Source of the DNA: Parabacteroides massiliensis
GTDB taxonomy: Bacteria; Bacteroidota; Bacteroidia; Bacteroidales; Tannerellaceae
Direction: 5' to 3'
NCBI RefSeq assembly: GCF_900155425.1
Contig: NZ_LT700189.1
Span: 310,001 to 374,000, forward strand
Length of the DNA: 64,000 bases
The position numbers were made by a program, and so were the translations under genes. Positions 17,401-26,532 of this stretch are shown here, piece after piece (the first letter of the stretch is position 1; each line of letters opens with the position of its first letter). The notes under the pieces are model-generated. The model had not been told where the DNA came from and searched no databases. It saw only the letters and a program-made list of their open reading frames with translations.

Positions 17401-17775
17401 AATATCCTGTATGACGCTTATAACGGGACGAATCCGAACACCATGCAACAAGCTATTTATTTGTGCAACTCAGGTCATGCCGGACAGGATACGACCGTTG
17501 ATTCCCAGTGGATTGCCGATGGCTCTTATTTACGTTGCAATCTGTTGCAACTTGGTTACACATTCACTCCGAAAGCGATTAAATCGATCGGTTTGTCTGC
17601 TTTGCGTCTGTATGCGAGTGCAAATAACCTGTTCTTGATAACTTCGAAGGATTTCAACGGATATGATCCGGAATCAACCTCACAGGGTGATAGCAATAAG
17701 TTCGGGCAGAATATGACATTCTTCTCTTATCCGAGAGCAAGAACGTTTACTTTTGGCGTTAACGTAACATTTTAA
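14428..17775 (+). CDS. SusC/RagA-family TonB-dependent outer-membrane transporter with STN domain
   Basis: This 1115-residue glycan importer has a signal peptide (about residues 1-33), an STN signalling domain (about residues 36-112, NLTIGEFIDQVEKQTDYLFVY), a carboxypeptidase-regulatory-like domain (ITGVVTDELGPVAGANVIVK, about residues 121-195), a plug with EVVVVGYGTMRKSDVTGS and VEVLKDASAAAIYGARG-like sequence, and a 22-strand beta-barrel ending in FTFGVNVTF. The STN domain matches regulation by the upstream sigma/FecR pair. Together with the SusD-like lipoprotein 23 bp downstream it would import oligosaccharides with TonB energy. The three GH92 genes that follow suggest mannose-containing glycans. 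Confidence 0.96.
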   Translation: MKKEPKILNAMRISVFFLFLCVFSSFATETSSQNARVNISGKNLTIGEFIDQVEKQTDYLFVYSKNEVNTNDAVSVKAGSKTVAQYLSEAFGDSNVKYAFENDYIVLTKNASPVVAQDGKTITGVVTDELGPVAGANVIVKGTTNGTITDMDGKYSLSGVPAGATLQISYIGYLTKEVPVGSQSEINVTLLEDSQALDEVVVVGYGTMRKSDVTGSISVAKGEELLKSQNFSALDNLRGKVSGVNIFSNSSQPGAYANRVVIRGLATINASSNPLYVVDGVVMENFELVNPNDIESMEVLKDASAAAIYGARGANGVIMVTTKRGKKDGEGTSVSYQGSVSASHIARKMDVLTAQEWCDAFMQGLENENKWQGKNWSLNRADWFNDADYFDASGNPLYDTNWQDEATRTAISHNHQINIQQAGKSSSMGAFLNYTDQQGIVNNTYNKRINAKLAYDANPTSWLSTSVNVLVNHTWGRYTPEDGGGQEARRTMIEMVPWMPVRDKNGNYTTSASSSIGDVLGFEGMSNPVMILDMQKRMRYNTQIFGNAAFTFHLAEGLDLKTQLGIDSHNRTYRGYSSIDLNNISMPNGWAEYQNWNTLYWQEETYLTYNKVFGDHRINAMVGLSWQERTQKWNKSRTTGFSDDFFEDNNMSVGTTPDSPESSYTRWAMNSYFLRFAYTYKDRYSATLTGRVDGSSKFGENNKYAVFPSAGLAWNISQEDFLADNNTISNLKLHTSYGLTGNSEIDVYKSLAQVSSGTLLLNGVRAPYAYVNSMANPDLKWEKTGQFDVGVELGLFQSRLNFDIAYYNKKTTDLLLDCPLPHSTGYSTVYKNIGSVRNSGLDLMINFRPIQSQDFSWNSTINLNYNKNKILHLGDNDEDIEMNSWVGGSESILRVGENMSSFYGYRRLGVYTEEDYENEECTLDQIGRAKRTEKKEILGKGMPDWTGSWVNTFNYKNFDLTMDLQFVWGVETMQQFYHSTYDRFGITNGLSNILYDAYNGTNPNTMQQAIYLCNSGHAGQDTTVDSQWIADGSYLRCNLLQLGYTFTPKAIKSIGLSALRLYASANNLFLITSKDFNGYDPESTSQGDSNKFGQNMTFFSYPRARTFTFGVNVTF

Positions 17776-17798
17776 TTAATTAAAGGAGAATTCTAACG

Positions 17799-19367
17799 AT
17801 GAAAAGAATATTGACAATGGTTGTTACATGCGCCTCTTTAATAGGGTTTAGTGCATGTTCGGACTTTTTGGATGAGGAGCCTAAGTCTTCATTGACAAGT
17901 GGAGCATTTTATAAAACGGAAGCTCAAGTGTTGGCAAATGTGAATTATCTGTATCGTACAGGTGCTTCTACTAAGTTAACAGGTGCAGGTAGTGCTTATA
18001 TCGGACCTTTTGCTTCTGTAACAGGAAATTTGACAGGCTACTTTACGAATAGTTACGAAGGACAAGAATTGGTGTGTAAGTATTCACGAGAATTGACCCG
18101 CCAGCAAAACACGATGACGGTATCATCAACGATGGATGGTGTATGGGATGATTGCTATAAGGCCATTAATGTCGCCAATGGGGCTATCAAACACATACCG
18201 GAAGTTTCCATGTCTGAATCTGTAGCAAACCAGTTGATGGCGGAAGCTAAATTTTTCCGTGCATTCAATTATTTCAATCTGGTGAAAATTTTCGGACCCG
18301 TACCGATGCCTACGGAGCCTTATGAATCTATGGACAATCTATATTTGGAGCGTACTTCGACAGAACAGGTTTATGCGTTAATCGAATCAGATTTGAAAGA
18401 TGCGGTAAATGCCCTGCCTGCAACTACGTTCTATAATAATGGAAATCGTGTTACGAAGTATGTGGCAGCTATGGCTTTGACTTCCGTCTATATGCAGGAA
18501 GGAAAGTATGCTGAAGCAGCTTCAACGGTGAAAACGGTTATCGATTCTCCTCATTCATTGACGGCAAACGGTGATCTGAGCATGAACAGCGCTTATAATA
18601 AAATCCGTTCGACAGATGGTTTGGACGAATCGATTTGGGCGTATGAGTTTGATGATGCCATCAGTAATGGCGGTTGGTGGCCTACGTATGCTTTTAACTC
18701 TTCCGCTACGGCTGTATTTGGCACTTATTCTATTTTCGAACGTGTATATGGCCCGATAGACCGATTCTTGAATGTATATGAATCCAACGATTTGCGTATC
18801 CAGCCTAACCAATTTTTCCATTGGAATTATACGAATCCGAATACAGGCAAGACATGGTCTTCCGAACAGGCAGGATGCTGGTTCTGGTATGATGAAGATG
18901 CATTGTTGAATACGGGACGTTCGACCAAAGACAAGGATTTGTATCGCTATGCAGAAGCATTGTTGGATGCGGCCGAGTCGATTGCACAATCTCAAGGTGT
19001 GACGGCCGAGGCTGCCGGTTATTTGGCACAGATAAAAGCCCGTGCCAACATGGAAGGCAAGTCTGCCGAGGCTATTGCTACCGATTTGCAGGCCTTGAGC
19101 CAGCAAGCCTTTATTGAAGAATGCTGGACTGAACGTCTGCGTGAGTTCCCATTGGAATTTAAGATTTGGGACGATTGTCTGCGTACGAAGAAGTTCCCGG
19201 TGATTTCCACGACAGAGAAAGGGCGTGTGACATATGTCGATTTGGTAGGAGCCCAAAATGCTTCCGGTGCGACATTCAAGTCATCTGACCTTCTGTGGCC
19301 GATCTCGTTGAACGAAATGCAACGCAATCCGAATTTGACGCAGAACGACGGATATCAGCTGAATTAA
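17799..19367 (+). CDS. SusD/RagB-family surface glycan-binding lipoprotein
   Basis: A 522-residue lipoprotein: MKRILTMVVTCASLIGFSAC with lipobox Cys20, followed by SDFLDEEP, the acidic surface-export context typical of SusD proteins. The TPR-like SusD fold is seen in AEAKFFRAFNYFNLVKIFGPVP (about residues 147-168) and ECWTERLREFPLEFKIW near the C-terminus. SusD acts as a lid on the SusC barrel and binds substrate at the cell surface. It is part of the SusC operon and is followed by a terminator hairpin, which may lower expression of the GH92 genes relative to susCD. Confidence 0.95.
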   Translation: MKRILTMVVTCASLIGFSACSDFLDEEPKSSLTSGAFYKTEAQVLANVNYLYRTGASTKLTGAGSAYIGPFASVTGNLTGYFTNSYEGQELVCKYSRELTRQQNTMTVSSTMDGVWDDCYKAINVANGAIKHIPEVSMSESVANQLMAEAKFFRAFNYFNLVKIFGPVPMPTEPYESMDNLYLERTSTEQVYALIESDLKDAVNALPATTFYNNGNRVTKYVAAMALTSVYMQEGKYAEAASTVKTVIDSPHSLTANGDLSMNSAYNKIRSTDGLDESIWAYEFDDAISNGGWWPTYAFNSSATAVFGTYSIFERVYGPIDRFLNVYESNDLRIQPNQFFHWNYTNPNTGKTWSSEQAGCWFWYDEDALLNTGRSTKDKDLYRYAEALLDAAESIAQSQGVTAEAAGYLAQIKARANMEGKSAEAIATDLQALSQQAFIEECWTERLREFPLEFKIWDDCLRTKKFPVISTTEKGRVTYVDLVGAQNASGATFKSSDLLWPISLNEMQRNPNLTQNDGYQLN

Positions 19368-19397
19368 TTGACTTAAAATCAGTTACTCCTTTATATA

Positions 19398-19435
19398 AAC
19401 AGAGGTCGTTCGTTCACGAGTGGCCTCTGTTTTTT
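19398..19435 (+). terminator. terminator/attenuator between susD and the GH92 genes
   Basis: AACAGAGGTC (19398-19407) pairs with GGCCTCTGTT (19422-19431) and is followed by TTTTT. Because the next genes are in the same orientation without a strong new promoter, it may act as a partial terminator. Confidence 0.75.
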
Positions 19436-19503
19436 GGTATTAATAAATGGGGGATAACCCCGATCATATTGAAAACAAATCCAGAAATAAAAAAATTAAA
19501 GCA

Positions 19504-21777
19504 ATGAAACTAAGTAAACAAGGAGCGATGGTGGGTATGATATGCCTTACCTCTCTCGTCTTTTCTTGCCAAGCACCGGAAAAGAAGCAACAAGTAGCAG
19601 CCACGGACTATACTGCTTATGTTGATCCGTATATCGGGTCAGGCGAACACGGACATGTCTTTGTCGGAGCCAATGTGCCTTTCGGCGCCGTGCAGGTCGG
19701 GCCGCAGAACATTCATAAAGGATGGGACTGGTGTTCCGGCTATCATTATTCGGATAGCGTGATTATCGGGTTCAGCCATACCCACCTGAGTGGTACGGGA
19801 TGTGCCGACCTGGGCGATATCCTGGTGATGCCGTTTGTCGGAGAAGTCCGCACGGCACGTGGCGAACAGGACAATATCGAAGGCTCATGCGCCTCTTATT
19901 ACAAGCACGAGAACGAATCGGTCGCCCCAGGCTACTACTCCCTTTTGATGGACAATGGCGTGAAAGTGGAGTTGACCTCTACCGAGCGTGTCGCCATGCA
20001 CCACTATACGTTTCCGAAAAATCAAGCCGCTCATTTGCTGATCGACCTGAAAGAAGGGAACGGAGACAAATCGTACGACACGTATCTGAAGAAAGTCGAT
20101 GAATATACAATAGAAGGTTATCGTTTCTCCCACGGATGGAGCCCCCAGCACAAGGTCTTTTTCGTAATGAAGTTTGACCAGCCGATTGCCTCTGTGCAAG
20201 TTTTCAAAGGTGACGAACCGGCCGGAGCCGACGAGCTGACCGCCGAAAACGTGAAAGGCGTTGTCTCTTTCCTGGACAATCCCGAGAACGTAATGGCCAA
20301 GGTGGCGATCTCTTCCGTCGGTTGTCCGAATGCCGGGCTGAACATGCAAACCGAGTTGCCGCATTGGGATTTTGCCCAGGTGCGCCAAGCCGCCAAAGAG
20401 AAATGGAACGACCAGTTGGCCTGTGTAGCAATAGACGGGGCGGACGAAAAAGACAGAAAAGTTTTCTATACCGCTCTTTACCATGCTTTTATTGCTCCGA
20501 CTCTGTATTGCGATGTGAATGGCGAGTTTCGTGGGCAGGACGATCAGATATATAAGGACAATGATTGGACAAACTATTCCACCTTCTCTTTGTGGGATAC
20601 CTACCGCACATTGAACCCGCTCTATACTATCATCGCGCCTGAGAAAGTAGACGACATCGTAAACTCGTTCCTGAGTATTTACGACCAACAGGGTAAGTTG
20701 CCGATCTGGCATTTGCTCGGTGGAGAAACCGATTGCATGCCGGGCTATAGTTCCGTGCCGGTCGTTGCGGATGCTTACCTCAAAGGTTTCGGCGGTTTCG
20801 ACGCCGAGCGTGCTTTCCGGGCTATGGTCGGAACGGCAACAAACAAGAACCAGAAAGCAGTGCCTTATGTATTGGAAAAAGGCTTTATCCCGTGCGACAA
20901 AGTGCATGAAGCAACCTCCATCGCGATGGAATATGCCGTCGATGACTGGGGTATCGCTCTGATGGCGAAAAAGATGGGTAAGGACGATGCTTATGAAACT
21001 TATCTGAAGAGAGGAAAATATTATGCCCAGTATTTTGACACGGACATTCATTTCGTTCGTCCGAAAATGGAAGACGGAAGCTGGCGTACGCCGTATGACC
21101 CGTTCCGTTCCGTCCACGGGGTAGGCGATTTTACGGAAGGAACAGGCTGGCAATACACTTTCTTCGTGCCTCAGCATCCGGAAGGTCTGATCGGGATCAT
21201 GGGAGGCGATGCTGCTTTTACGGCTAAGTTGGATTCCTTGTTCTGTGTCGAAGGCGATATGGGCGAAGGCGCTTCAAGTGATATCAGCGGTTTGATTGGG
21301 CAATATGCCCACGGCAACGAACCGAGCCACCACATTGCCTACCTTTATCCGTATGCCGGCGAACAATGGAAGACGGCCGAGAAGGTGCGCTACATTCAAA
21401 AAGAGTTCTATACCGACCAGCCCGATGGAATTATCGGTAACGAAGATTGCGGGCAGATGTCAGCCTGGCATATCATGTCTGCTTTAGGTTTCTACCAGGT
21501 GAACCCGTCGAACGGCGTGTTGGTCTTCGGAAGCCCCTTGTTTGAAAAAGCTTCGATCCGTTTGCCGGGTGGCAAGACGTTCGATGTCGTTGCCCAAAAC
21601 AACAACGAAGAGAATATCTATATCCAGTCTGTGACATTGAACGGGCAGCCTTACGACAAGTCCTATATATTGTATGAAGACGTGATGAAGGGTGGAACGC
21701 TGACTTTCGTTATGGGCAACACTCCTAACAAACAATTCGGCGCGGCTCCGGAAAGTCGTCCGGTCTCTGCCGAATAG
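19504..21777 (+). CDS. GH92 glycosidase (alpha-mannosidase family), lipoprotein
   Basis: This 757-residue GH92 enzyme starts at the ATG at 19504, which gives a lipoprotein signal (MKLSKQGAMVGMICLTSLVFSC, Cys22); an upstream ATG at 19447 would put 19 polar residues in front. Family marks include YVDPYIGSGEHGHVFVGAN at the N-terminus, FTEGTGWQYTFFVPQ (conserved acid Glu), the loop HGNEPSHH, and GNEDCGQMSAWHIMSALGFY. GH92 enzymes are Ca2+-dependent inverting exo-alpha-mannosidases. The loop reads GNEP rather than the GHEP described for alpha-1,2-specific BT3990, so another linkage such as alpha-1,3 is possible. It is the first of three tandem GH92 genes. Confidence 0.93.
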   Translation: MKLSKQGAMVGMICLTSLVFSCQAPEKKQQVAATDYTAYVDPYIGSGEHGHVFVGANVPFGAVQVGPQNIHKGWDWCSGYHYSDSVIIGFSHTHLSGTGCADLGDILVMPFVGEVRTARGEQDNIEGSCASYYKHENESVAPGYYSLLMDNGVKVELTSTERVAMHHYTFPKNQAAHLLIDLKEGNGDKSYDTYLKKVDEYTIEGYRFSHGWSPQHKVFFVMKFDQPIASVQVFKGDEPAGADELTAENVKGVVSFLDNPENVMAKVAISSVGCPNAGLNMQTELPHWDFAQVRQAAKEKWNDQLACVAIDGADEKDRKVFYTALYHAFIAPTLYCDVNGEFRGQDDQIYKDNDWTNYSTFSLWDTYRTLNPLYTIIAPEKVDDIVNSFLSIYDQQGKLPIWHLLGGETDCMPGYSSVPVVADAYLKGFGGFDAERAFRAMVGTATNKNQKAVPYVLEKGFIPCDKVHEATSIAMEYAVDDWGIALMAKKMGKDDAYETYLKRGKYYAQYFDTDIHFVRPKMEDGSWRTPYDPFRSVHGVGDFTEGTGWQYTFFVPQHPEGLIGIMGGDAAFTAKLDSLFCVEGDMGEGASSDISGLIGQYAHGNEPSHHIAYLYPYAGEQWKTAEKVRYIQKEFYTDQPDGIIGNEDCGQMSAWHIMSALGFYQVNPSNGVLVFGSPLFEKASIRLPGGKTFDVVAQNNNEENIYIQSVTLNGQPYDKSYILYEDVMKGGTLTFVMGNTPNKQFGAAPESRPVSAE

Positions 21778-21823
21778 CCTTTTATGCTTTTAGTTAGGTT
21801 TTGATGGTTTTTAAGAAGAAAAG

Positions 21824-21855
21824 TTGCAGAGAGTGCAAAGAAAAACTTATCTTTA
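21824..21855 (+). promoter_or_regulatory. possible promoter before the second GH92 gene
   Basis: TTG at 21824-21826 and TATCTTTA at 21848-21855 are spaced by 21 bp; the -7 box has one mismatch to TAnnTTTG. It could give the second and third GH92 genes expression independent of the upstream operon. Confidence 0.35.
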
Positions 21856-21882
21856 GCATCCAAATATAAAAGAGAAGCATAA

Positions 21883-24192
21883 ATGAAGAAAAAAAGTATA
21901 TGGGGTTTTGCCCTTGTAGCTATGCTGACCTGCTTGGGGAGGCCGGCCGTTGCGGCGGACGGGGCTTTTGATCCGGTAGAGTATGTTAATCCTTTAATGG
22001 GGACGCAATCGACGTATGAACTATCGGCCGGTAACACTTATCCGGCCATAGCACGTCCCTGGGGTATGAATTTCTGGACTCCGCAGACCGGAAAGATGGG
22101 TGACGGATGGGGGTATACCTATACCGCGAATAAGATACGCGGTTTCAAACAAACCCACCAACCGAGCCCCTGGATCAATGATTACGGCCAGTTTGCGATC
22201 ATGCCGGTTGTCGGTTCTCCTGAATTCGATCAGGATAAACGCGCCAGTTGGTTTTCCCACAAGAGTGAGATCGCGAAACCGTATTACTACGAAGTCTATC
22301 TGGCGGAACATGACGTGAAGACCGAGTTGACACCGACGGACCGTGCCGCCATGTTTCGTTTCACTTTTCCCGAAAACGAACATTCTTATGTCGTAGTGGA
22401 TGCGTTTGACAAAGGTTCCTACATCAAGGTGGTTCCCGAAGAAAACAAGATTATCGGCTATACGACAAAGAATAGCGGGGGGGTGCCGGACAATTTCAAG
22501 AACTATTTCGTCATCGAGTTTGACAAATCTTTCACCTACGAAGCGACCTTTGCCGATGCGGCTTTGAAGGAAGGTGCGCGCGAGCAGCAATCCGACCATG
22601 TCGGTGCCGTTATCGGTTTCAAGACGGCGAAAGGCGAGATAGTGCATGCGAAGGTAGCCTCTTCGTTTATCAGTTTCGAACAAGCTTCGCTCAATCTGAA
22701 AGAACTGGGAACTGACAATTTTGACACATTGGTGCAAAAAGGCAAAGAGGTATGGAATAAGGAGTTGAGCAAGATCGAGGTGGAAGGCGGGACGCTGGAC
22801 CAGTATCGGACGTTCTATTCTTGTATGTACCGCTCGCTTCTGTTTCCTCGCAAATTTTATGAAATAGACGCGTCGGGGAAAATCGTACATTATAGCCCTT
22901 ACAATGGGGAAGTATTGCCGGGCTATATGTTTACCGACACCGGTTTTTGGGATACGTTCCGTAGCCTGTTCCCGTTCCTGAACCTGATGTACCCGACTAT
23001 GTCGAAGGAGATGCAGGAAGGCCTGATCAATACCTATAAGGAAAGCGGCTTCTTCCCCGAATGGGCGAGCCCCGGACATCGTGGTTGCATGGTGGGCAAC
23101 AACTCGGCTTCGGTTCTTGTGGATGCTTATGTCAAGGGTATAAAAGTGGACGATCTCGAAACATTGTACAAAGGTTTGATCCACGGAACGGAAAATGTAC
23201 ACCCGACGGTTTCTTCTACCGGTCGCCTCGGACATGAATATTACAACAAGCTGGGTTATGTGCCTTATGATGTAAAGATCAACGAGAATGCCGCCCGTAC
23301 GTTGGAATATGCCTATAACGACTGGTGTATTTACCAGATAGCAAAAGACTTGGGACGTCCAAAGAAAGAACTGGACCTGTATGCCAAGCGTGCGATGAAC
23401 TACAAGAACCTGTTTGACAAGGAGACCAAACTGATGCGTGGAAAGAATAAAGACGGCAAGTTCATGGCACCTTTTTCGCCATTGAAATGGGGAGATGCTT
23501 TCACGGAAGGGAACAGCTGGCACTATACATGGTCGGTTTTCCACGATCCGCAAGGCCTGATCGATCTGATGGGCGGACGAAAGGAATTTGTCGCTATGCT
23601 GGATTCCGTATTTGCCGTTCCCCCTGTGTTTGACGATAGCTATTACGGACAGGTTATCCATGAGATACGTGAAATGCAGATTATGAATATGGGGAACTAT
23701 GCGCATGGCAACCAGCCGATCCAACATATGATCTATCTGTACAACTATGCCGGTGAGCCTTGGAAAGCCCAATACTGGCTCCGCCAGGTGATGAACCGCA
23801 TGTACACCCCGACACCGGACGGCTATTGCGGTGACGAAGATAACGGGCAGACTTCCGCCTGGTATGTCTTCTCCGCACTCGGCTTCTATCCGGTTGCTCC
23901 CGGAACGACGCAATATGTATTGGGCGCACCTTTGTTCAAGAAAGCCACCCTGCACTTCGAGAACGGAAAGAATCTGGTTATCAACGCGCCGGAGAACAGC
24001 GACAAGAATATCTATATCGAGTCCATGTCTTTCAACGGAAAGAATTACACCAAAAACTATCTGGAGCATTTCGAACTGCTGGAAGGCGGTGTCCTGGATG
24101 TCAAGATGGGAGACAAGCCGAACATGAACAGAGGCGTGAATCCGGAAGATTTGCCATATTCGTTTTCAGTGAATGAGAAACAAAAAAAATAA
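21883..24192 (+). CDS. GH92 glycosidase, secreted
   Basis: A 769-residue GH92 enzyme with a Sec signal peptide (about residues 1-24, cut after AVAA) and no lipobox cysteine. Family marks are YVNPLMGTQSTYELSAGNTY, FTEGNSWHYTWSVFHDPQG with the conserved Glu, and GDEDNGQTSAWYVFSALGFY. The +1-subsite loop reads GNQPIQH instead of GNEPSHH; the Glu of that loop is replaced by Gln, so its linkage preference, or its substrate, probably differs from its neighbours. Likely periplasmic. It lies 105 bp after the first GH92 and 3 bp before the third. Confidence 0.92.
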   Translation: MKKKSIWGFALVAMLTCLGRPAVAADGAFDPVEYVNPLMGTQSTYELSAGNTYPAIARPWGMNFWTPQTGKMGDGWGYTYTANKIRGFKQTHQPSPWINDYGQFAIMPVVGSPEFDQDKRASWFSHKSEIAKPYYYEVYLAEHDVKTELTPTDRAAMFRFTFPENEHSYVVVDAFDKGSYIKVVPEENKIIGYTTKNSGGVPDNFKNYFVIEFDKSFTYEATFADAALKEGAREQQSDHVGAVIGFKTAKGEIVHAKVASSFISFEQASLNLKELGTDNFDTLVQKGKEVWNKELSKIEVEGGTLDQYRTFYSCMYRSLLFPRKFYEIDASGKIVHYSPYNGEVLPGYMFTDTGFWDTFRSLFPFLNLMYPTMSKEMQEGLINTYKESGFFPEWASPGHRGCMVGNNSASVLVDAYVKGIKVDDLETLYKGLIHGTENVHPTVSSTGRLGHEYYNKLGYVPYDVKINENAARTLEYAYNDWCIYQIAKDLGRPKKELDLYAKRAMNYKNLFDKETKLMRGKNKDGKFMAPFSPLKWGDAFTEGNSWHYTWSVFHDPQGLIDLMGGRKEFVAMLDSVFAVPPVFDDSYYGQVIHEIREMQIMNMGNYAHGNQPIQHMIYLYNYAGEPWKAQYWLRQVMNRMYTPTPDGYCGDEDNGQTSAWYVFSALGFYPVAPGTTQYVLGAPLFKKATLHFENGKNLVINAPENSDKNIYIESMSFNGKNYTKNYLEHFELLEGGVLDVKMGDKPNMNRGVNPEDLPYSFSVNEKQKK

Positions 24193-24195
24193 ACG

Positions 24196-26496
24196 ATGGA
24201 GATACTAAAGAAAACAGGAAAAATCTTATTGGGCGTCATGATCGGAGTTGCCATCATGATGATTGTCGACAGGTATTGTGTCAAAGGAAAGCGACCGGCA
24301 GCCGGCGATTTGCCGAAAGAACCGGTTGAATATGTCAATCCCTATATGGGGAACATCAGTCATCTGCTGGTGCCGACCTATCCGACCGTCCACCTGCCAA
24401 ACAGCATGTTGCGTGTCTATCCCGAACGAAGCGACTTCACGGGAGACCGATTGGGAGGCCTGCCTCTCATCGTGACGAGCCATCGAGGCAGTTCGGCCTT
24501 CAACCTGAGTCCTTATCAAGGCGACGAGGCAGGGCTGAGACCGGTTATCCGGTATAGCTATGATCGGGAAAAAATCGTCCCGTATCGGTATCAGGTCTAT
24601 TTGGACGATGCGAATATCGAGGTCGATTATGCCCCCTCTCACCAGAGCGCGGTTTACAACCTTACATTTGAGAAAGACGGACTGGCTTATCTGGTGTTCA
24701 ATAGCCGTAACGGAGAGTTGAAATGTGATGGAAATACGGTCAGCGGTTTTCAATATGTAGATAAGAAAACGAAAGTCTATTTATATGCCGAAACAGACAA
24801 GGCGCCGGAGAAATCCGGTGTCCTGTCCGATGGAACCGTGAAGTTTGGTGAATCGTCCGTAGAAGGGAAAAATGCAGCTTTGGCATTGGCTTTCTCCGGT
24901 CAGAAAGAGATCAGCGTTCGTTATGGAATCTCTTTTATCAGCACGGAGCAAGCCCGGAAGAACCTGGAACGTGAGATCAACTCTTACGATGTGGATGCGA
25001 TCGCCCGGATCGGACGCAACGAATGGAACGACGCTTTGGGCAAGATACAGGTGAGCGGAGGAAGCGAAAACGACAAGACTATTTTCTATACCTCCTTGTA
25101 CCGTTGTTATGAACGCCCGGTGAACCTGAGTGAAGACGGTAAATACTATAGCGCCTTTGACGGCAAGATACATGATGACGGTGGCCATTCGTTCTATACC
25201 GACGACTGGATTTGGGATACTTATCGTGCCACCCATCCGCTTCGTATCCTGATCGATAAGGAGCGTGAGACCGATATTATCAATTCCTACCTCTTGATGG
25301 CCCAGCAGATGGGGACAAACTGGATGCCGACGTTTCCCGAAGTGACCGGCGATTCCCGTCGAATGAACTCCAACCACGCCGTAGCCACCGTTATCGATGC
25401 ATGGCGGAAAGGTGTTCGCGGTTTCGATCTTGAAAAAGCCTACGAAGCAGCCCGTAAGGGTATCGAGGAAAAAACGCTGATCCCCTGGTCGGCGGCTCCT
25501 TCCGGATGGTTGGATGAGTTTTATAAGGAACATGGCTATATCCCCGCTTTGAAACCGGGAGAGAAGGAAACGGTAGAGAACGTCTCTCCGTGGGAAAAAC
25601 GCCAGCCGGTCGCCGTTACCTTAGGGACGGCTTATGACGAATGGTGCCTTTCGCAGATTGCGGCCGAACTGGGAAAGAAAGAAGATGCGGAATATTTCCT
25701 TGCCCGGTCTTATAACTACCGGAACCTCTTTAATCCGGAAACCCGCTTCTTCCATCCGAAGGACAAGGACGGCCGTTTTATCGAAGGAGTGGACTACCGG
25801 TATTCCGGAGGCCTGGGAGCCCGTGATTATTATGATGAGAACAACGGCTATGTCTATCGTTGGGATGTACAACACAATATCGGCGACCTGGTTTCGCTCA
25901 TCGGTGGAAACGAAGCCTTTACGGCTGCCCTCGATTCGATGTTCGATACACCCTTGGGCATGTCCAAATGGCAATTCTATTCGTTCCTGCCTGACCACAC
26001 CGGCAATGTCGGCATGTTCTCGATGGCAAATGAACCGAGCCTGCATATCCCGTATCTCTATAATTATGCCGGGCAACCTTGGAAGACACAGAAGCGCATC
26101 CGTGTCCTGCTCGATGAATGGTTCCGTAATGACCTGATGGGTGTTCCCGGCGATGAAGACGGTGGTGGTATGTCGGCCTTCGTGGTGTTTAGTATGATGG
26201 GATTTTATCCGGTGACACCGGGATCCCCGACCTACAATATCGGCAGCCCTGTCTTTTCGGACGTGAAGATCGACCTTGGAAATGGTAATGTGTTTGAGAT
26301 TGTGGCAGACGGTGCAACCCATGATAATAAATATGTGCAATCGGTTACGTTGAATGGCGAAGAATTGAACCGGCCCTGGTTTGACCATAGCCGGATTTCC
26401 GCCGGCGGCGTTCTGTCTCTGAAGATGGGACCGAAAGCCAATAAGGAATGGGGAGTCGGAAACCCGCCGCCATCGGTCGGTCCGAAGCAGCAGTAA
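24196..26496 (+). CDS. GH92 glycosidase with N-terminal membrane anchor
   Basis: A 766-residue GH92 enzyme beginning with one uncleaved-looking hydrophobic helix (GKILLGVMIGVAIMMIVD, about residues 8-25) and no lipobox, so it is probably anchored in the inner membrane facing the periplasm. Family marks are YVNPYMGNISHLLVPTYP, DENNGYVYRWDVQHN (aligning the catalytic Glu), ANEPSLHIPYLYNYAG and GDEDGGGMSAFVVFSMMGFY. It is the most diverged of the three GH92 copies: the +1 loop is ANEP and the Gln of the usual GQMSAW block is Gly. It starts 3 bp after the preceding stop. Membership is clear; linkage is unknown. Confidence 0.9.
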   Translation: MEILKKTGKILLGVMIGVAIMMIVDRYCVKGKRPAAGDLPKEPVEYVNPYMGNISHLLVPTYPTVHLPNSMLRVYPERSDFTGDRLGGLPLIVTSHRGSSAFNLSPYQGDEAGLRPVIRYSYDREKIVPYRYQVYLDDANIEVDYAPSHQSAVYNLTFEKDGLAYLVFNSRNGELKCDGNTVSGFQYVDKKTKVYLYAETDKAPEKSGVLSDGTVKFGESSVEGKNAALALAFSGQKEISVRYGISFISTEQARKNLEREINSYDVDAIARIGRNEWNDALGKIQVSGGSENDKTIFYTSLYRCYERPVNLSEDGKYYSAFDGKIHDDGGHSFYTDDWIWDTYRATHPLRILIDKERETDIINSYLLMAQQMGTNWMPTFPEVTGDSRRMNSNHAVATVIDAWRKGVRGFDLEKAYEAARKGIEEKTLIPWSAAPSGWLDEFYKEHGYIPALKPGEKETVENVSPWEKRQPVAVTLGTAYDEWCLSQIAAELGKKEDAEYFLARSYNYRNLFNPETRFFHPKDKDGRFIEGVDYRYSGGLGARDYYDENNGYVYRWDVQHNIGDLVSLIGGNEAFTAALDSMFDTPLGMSKWQFYSFLPDHTGNVGMFSMANEPSLHIPYLYNYAGQPWKTQKRIRVLLDEWFRNDLMGVPGDEDGGGMSAFVVFSMMGFYPVTPGSPTYNIGSPVFSDVKIDLGNGNVFEIVADGATHDNKYVQSVTLNGEELNRPWFDHSRISAGGVLSLKMGPKANKEWGVGNPPPSVGPKQQ

Positions 26497-26516
26497 GCCG
26501 GATAAAAAAATAGTCG

Positions 26517-26524
26517 TATATTTG
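26517..26524 (+). promoter_or_regulatory. -7 promoter box for UpxY-like gene
   Basis: TATATTTG matches TAnnTTTG, 8 bp before the ATG at 26533. A start 6-8 bp downstream would fall at or next to the ATG, giving a leaderless or almost leaderless mRNA. Confidence 0.5.
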
Positions 26525-26532
26525 TATACGTT

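Noticed and set aside
22021-24069. Long open frame antisense to the second GH92 gene (682 codons)
   Set aside because: It is the mirror of a well-supported GH92 gene, has no recognisable domain and no promoter; codon bias of the sense gene explains it.
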